Assembly: GCA_029448655.1 (NCBI GenBank) | Contig: JACCLO010000011.1 | Coordinates: 1,922,001-1,986,000 of the forward strand | Direction of reading: 5' to 3' | DNA: 64,000 nucleotides | Source of the DNA: Wolfiporia cocos | Taxonomy: Eukaryota; Basidiomycota; Agaricomycetes; Polyporales; Phaeolaceae | In this document: in pieces, positions 59,901-64,000 of the stretch | Layout of the letters: every line of letters begins with the position of its first letter | How positions within the stretch are numbered: position 1 is the first letter of the stretch | Translations under genes and position numbers: made by a program | The notes under the pieces: model-generated | Database searches by the model: none | The model's input: the letters and a program-made list of their open reading frames with translations, nothing else | What the model was told of the DNA's origin: nothing

Positions 59901-60323
59901 CTGATATTAGTGTATGATAGGTACTTTAGGACTAATTGTAACCCAGTGCCACAATGGGAGGTGAAAAGGGTGGCGGAAAGGGACATAACGGAGGAGTGTG
60001 GGAATGGACAGCCACTGCCCTAGAACAACATGACGGATTTTCTGCTTCTAAACTTTATCCTGGGTACGCACGCCGCGTTGTCTCGTCTCTTTTGAGATGT
60101 TCTAATCTTTACGCAGTTATTCTGTTGACTTCTTCGACGGCCATCACCAGGTTGTGGTGCGTTGCAGCTTCCGCTCATCATTCCGCTTTTAACTGTTCTC
60201 GTACAGATAGGTGGCTCCTATGCCACAACTCCTCGACTGTCTGAAAGGCGCACGTTGCGCAACTTCTACCAACACAACTACCCTTACGCTTGGGTGGGCG
60301 CTCGGATCGCCTATGATTTGTGA
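56963..60323 (+). CDS. EGT1: Ergothioneine biosynthesis protein Egt1 (methyltransferase plus sulfoxide synthase)
   Basis: Fungal Egt1 trimethylates histidine to hercynine and then joins it to cysteine with O2 to give hercynylcysteine sulfoxide. The N-terminal EgtD-like methyltransferase shows LPTMLLYDERGLRLYDDIT, VVELGAGALRKTS (joined across an intron), MFLGSSLGNFARGE and EAYYRSTCDQ. The middle DinB-like domain carries the iron-ligand histidines in FYIGHIPTFL and TLEHEAFHAE. The C-terminal sulfatase-modifying-factor-type domain has VTNGQFYDFF, GGRIPTEPELRLFF, GGVWEWTATAL and IGGSYATTPRLSERRTLRNFYQHNYPYAWVGAR-type ending. A 12-nt micro-exon encodes YIFE near 58850. The low-complexity Ser/Glu stretch at about 57790-57870 is an insertion in the methyltransferase half. 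All joins are in frame and the gene looks intact. Confidence 0.94.
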
Positions 60324-60920
60324 ATGTAGTATCGCCGCATATCATTGTATCTGATCTACCAGAAATACATTTTTCTTGTACAGTATCTTATCTGCACTGC
60401 TCATTCACTTTACAGAGCAAGCTCAAACATGGCGCGTACATGGGTTACGTTGCCCTATACCGCCTAATGATCTTGAACATTGTAAGCTACTCATTGCTAG
60501 TCGTTGTCGGTATCCTCAGGGACATAGGAGTTGCGAACGCAGACTTTATTACATTAACGGTTTAATCCATGGAATGTGAAAAGGTGTTGAAGACCTATCT
60601 AACATCCTCGCCGAAAGTGTGTGCTTAATCCTCCATGATCTGCGACAGCTGAAGGGGGTGTCTCTCTTTATTAATGATGGCGGAAAAGCAATTCTCCTGA
60701 CTTGCAGCATAGTTATTTTAAACTCCCACAACCTCTGCTTTCCTACGTACACCTGACGCGGGGACAATACCTACTACTTTATGCCGGATGTTACCAAGAG
60801 GCTCTCCGATTCTCTCATTCTATCATTCCGGATGGTTTTGTCACATTGCACTTCTCAATAAGTTACAATGCCCCATATCCATATCATCAACTAAGGAAAG
60901 ATCTGGCCTGTATTTAGCGA
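60324..60920. other. Intergenic region
   Basis: Downstream of EGT1. No gene recognised. Confidence 0.5.
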
Positions 60921-61200
60921 GTTGACGGGAATAGATACATGTATCATTGAGCCCCATCACCTTTCTAGGGAGGTTCTTGATGTCTGGCATCGCCTCCTGC
61001 CTTGCAAGGATTTCATTTCCTTCCCCAGATTGCGCACATTGCATGGTATCAGGCGATCTCCTTCCCAAAAATCCGGGACGCCCACGCGCATATGCGCCGC
61101 GCCTGCCACAATTACCCACCTCAATCTTTGCACTGCATTACTGTCAATGACGGCTCGCGCGATCTCCATCTCACCCGCTGGAATGGATTCAGCACGGAAT
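60921..61200 (+). pseudogene. C-terminal fragment of an F-box/LRR gene
   Basis: The frame reads VWHRLLPCKDFISFPRLRTLHGI, which parallels the YWHSCLSCKNVTTFPCLRTLHIL part of the F-box gene at 48851. No F-box or N-terminal part is present upstream, and the similarity fades after about 61060. It is most likely a truncated relict. Confidence 0.4.
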
Positions 61201-62389
61201 GGACATCAGCCAAATTGTGGATAAGCTACAGTTCCGAGAGTATATTGATCATCAATCTGTTTATCATCAATTGTGACTGGTCAGCCATCATCATCATCGT
61301 TCGGTATCTTCAAGTCGTATAATGGTATTTGATGGCCTGAGAATCAATGTTATGCCGAACATGTGGCTCCTTTCTCTCTCGTACAAACTCAAGAACTAAG
61401 GAAGAGTGCTTGCTACTAAATTGAAAGGGGGTCGCGTAGTAATGCAGATGGACATACGGTCACTGGCGGACAATCATAGTGCATGACATGTTGTAGATCC
61501 AGAGTCAATCACCGCCAACAGCTGACGCAATTAACAGATTGCACAAATCATGTAGCCTATATACCACCCGACAGAGACCAGCTGCAAGATGGCATTTCTC
61601 TTTGATTGAGTCAAGATGTCTGCGAACACAGCCGCCAGGCCTCATCAACAAAACCTCCACAAGATCTACAATGAAAACATGGTGATCAGGCTATCTGCGA
61701 GTGCAACTCGCCAGAATGCACCGGCCACCGGCCTGACATTAAGTATGTGATAATTAGACGCTCACCACAGCAATGGCACTAAAGTGAGTGCTCGGAGGTC
61801 TCGTAGGTTGCAAGAGTGATCATGTTTTATGTGATAATTATGCAAATTTATGCTTGTACTCCAGTGCTCGCTGAACCCAGGACTATGCATTCATGGGTGA
61901 TTGTATCATGGTTAATTATTGGTCAAAAGAAAAGTCATAGATCTCATTCCGCAGCATTGTTACCGTCAATCTCAGTTATCATTAGAGCCAATGTCGAGAT
62001 GGATCAACCATCTCAGTTAGTGAGGCATCAGACTCTCCCTGATAGCGAATGCTTTAGTGATCGCCGATTCCCTTCTGTACATTGCGGTGTGTCATCTGTC
62101 AAGCGATCAGCTGCGGGTCTAACACTCTCTCACGTAGTGAGGCTATTCACCTGTAAACAGCAGGGAGATCTTTCTCGAAGTTGAAGTTGTCGCAATTCGG
62201 GTTCTGCGGCCGACGCGAGGGCGCGCGGCCGTTGCGCGCATAGCGACGAGGCAAGCTAGCGGGTAGTAGTTTTATCCGTAGCTGCATTTAAGCTGGGCGT
62301 GAGCGTTATGGCTCCCCGGCAGTTTGTACCCTACGACACTGTTCGACTGTCCTACACTAGAAATTCATCCTCGCGGTTAGAGAATTTCT
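61201..62389. other. Intergenic region
   Basis: About 1.2 kb with no recognised gene. A 122-codon frame (61816-62184) shows no motif. Confidence 0.5.
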
Positions 62390-63195
62390 ACAGAAGTCAT
62401 TATAATCATCGACAAAGCAGGTGACCGCAGCATTGTTCCAGCTATATTCATTTTGAATGATTTTATAATTTGAGCCAATACGACGAATGGATGTAATGTA
62501 ATGGGGCACAAGAAGAACGATAAGTCAACAATACTGCATTTCCTGCCAACCAGCCATTCTCGTTCACAAAGGACGTCCTCGAGTACACCAAATACATGAA
62601 GGATATCTTTTTGACACCTCTCAGTCGTACTTGGGATTCTCTCTAGATGGCCATAGCTCATTTTGAACCATACAGCCTAGCCAAAACATGGACTAGGTGT
62701 GTGTTCGAGCATGATCAAAATGAACTCTCCACAATATGAGCTCACCCTTGTCCTGATGCTTGGAAAAAGAGCCACTGCAGTTGCAACATTTTGTCTTCGT
62801 CATTTTCAGCGGAAATCTTCTTGTGATTTATGTCATATCTATCAGCGAGATAGACCAAGATGGCGTTTGGTTCCATATAATGGTAGATATTGAATTATGT
62901 TCGTGCAGTCCAACAAGATCGGATACCACATAACGAAGTTATCGTTGTGATGGTCAATCAGAGCCGGGATACGGCCATTCGGGTTGAGCTTAAGGTACCA
63001 TGAGGACTTGTGCTCATTCTGTGAAAAATCAGGATATACGGTCTCGTATGACAAGCCCAACTCCCCTAGAACAAAGGCTTTCCTGATGTAACCTTAGCTA
63101 AGTTTTCTGTAGCGCGATTACACAGCTAGTATGACATACCACCCGTTAGGCCCACCCACGGCGGAACAGAGTGTAAATTGCTTTCCGTGAGACAT
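62390..63195 (-). pseudogene. Broken Ure2-like glutathione S-transferase
   Basis: Starting from ATG at 63195 the family sequence is easily followed: MSHGKQFTL, GGPNGW|KAFVL over a normal intron, then GLSYETVYPDF, LKLNPNGRIPALIDHHN and FVMW. The second intron (starting GTATCC) lacks its acceptor: the two bases where AG is expected (62875-62876) read AT. Beyond it, YLADRYDINHKK and LQLQWLFFQASGQG continue, then PCFG-stop-AVWF, where TAG at 62677-62679 stands in place of the usual Gln codon CAG. The C-terminal part (LHVFGVLEDVLCEREWLVG, CSIVDLSFF) remains readable and then decays. At least two independent lesions make a functional product unlikely. Intact members conjugate or reduce substrates with glutathione. 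Confidence 0.8.
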
Positions 63196-64000
63196 TTCGT
63201 ATCTTTAGGGGGCCCAAGTGAACGAGCCGAAGCCGACTACAGAGATTAGTAGTCCGATGTTGGACGAGTAGAGGAGAGTCCGTGTTTCTATGACGGCCAT
63301 AACCCATTCTGCCGACGTATTATATACCACTCAGTATTTACAAAGAGTGCGGGGGTGTAGCGACCAATATCAGGCTCAGATGCCGTCTCGCCGCATCATC
63401 GTGGGTGGAGGTTATCCGAGCCATTAGCACCGCTGAGGAACTGCGTATGGCGTCCAGTCATCATCGATTGAACAGAATCGACAGATTTCGCTTTAAGACG
63501 TGTCCGGAGCCGAGGTGGCTGTGGCCGGCCACCAGCCACCAGCCACAGCCACGACTATGCGCGTGACCAAGATCTCGATCAAGGGCGCTAGCGTGTTACT
63601 CGAAAAGTGCGTATTCATTTTAGTTCATGAGTCTTCCCGTTTCTGTTTGAATAGAAGTGATTTGTTCTCGATAATACTAACTGTGGTACCAAGTTTTTGA
63701 GCTCCACTGCCAAATTTTTCAAAGGGAGCGGTGGAGCGTAGTCACTGATTCCACCATAGATCTGAGCATTGCATCGGATGCCAATTGGCCTGTGTGAAGC
63801 TCGCACATTCAGACCCTGCTTTCTGGAATGTTACTTGGGGACGGGAGTAACTCTGAGACAATTCATGCTGCCTAGATGATGCTGGAGAATCAAGCTCAAG
63901 GTGGAGTCAAGACATAAGTTTTAGAGGTAGTGGTTTGGCTCTGGACTTGCAGCTGACTGCAAAACATTCTGAGACTAGCGCCGTAGGGTATTTACGATGG
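63196..64000. other. Right-edge region
   Basis: No gene recognised. An 11-bp inverted repeat (GTGGCTGTGGC / GCCACAGCCAC) with a repetitive loop lies at about 63513-63550. A short frame beginning MRVTKISIKGASVLLEK near 63557 could be a first exon running off the window, but nothing supports it further. Confidence 0.4.

Noticed and set aside
63500..63700. Partial gene MRVTKISIKGASVLLEK at the right edge
   Set aside because: Only one short frame; the next possible exon shows no recognisable continuation within the window.

Overview
The window is nuclear DNA of a filamentous basidiomycete, most likely a wood-decay agaricomycete. The grounds are dense short introns (about 48-75 nt), 10-15 nt micro-exons, several F-box genes, an extended-haem-loop P450, Stealth-family (Xpt1-like) transferases, fungal RRP6, DUG2 and EGT1, and a Tf1-style self-priming LTR element. 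Species cannot be named from the sequence. Gene models were built by hand-splicing both strands; exon sums that divide by three and uninterrupted family motifs were the test of each join.

Left part (1-25.4 kb): a peroxisomal (C-terminal AKL) acyl-CoA ligase with 18 exons and three GC-AG introns; a 3.9-kb gene-poor stretch; a cytochrome P450 with a suspect splice donor (GA for GT) inside the oxygen-binding helix; a mitochondrial-targeted helical protein; a Stealth-domain glycan phosphotransferase (minus); an E/Q-rich coiled-coil protein ending in a Zn2Cys6-like cluster (minus); a 972-residue orphan protein (minus); and DUG2, the WD40 plus M20-peptidase subunit of the glutathione-degrading complex.

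Middle (25.4-35 kb): a mobile-element island. A 681-bp hAT-like MITE (20-bp terminal inverted repeats, 8-bp target duplication) lies 140 bp before a 7.29-kb LTR element with two 1,058-bp LTRs that look identical, 5-bp target duplications, a polypurine tract, and an 11-nt primer-binding site exactly complementary to the predicted 5' end of its own transcript. I find no gag or pol in its 5.2-kb interior, so it looks like a non-autonomous, self-priming LARD-type element. It sits just upstream of a frameshifted F-box pseudogene.

Right part (35-64 kb): an F-box gene with a problematic splice junction; three paralogous short-chain dehydrogenases (two plus, one minus) with a second Stealth gene between copies two and three; a second F-box gene; exosome exonuclease RRP6 and a DHHC palmitoyltransferase diverging from a 351-bp promoter; EGT1 of ergothioneine synthesis; an F-box remnant; and a broken Ure2-like glutathione transferase. 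DUG2, EGT1 and the dead GST all touch glutathione or thiol metabolism but are separated by tens of kb and do not form a cluster.
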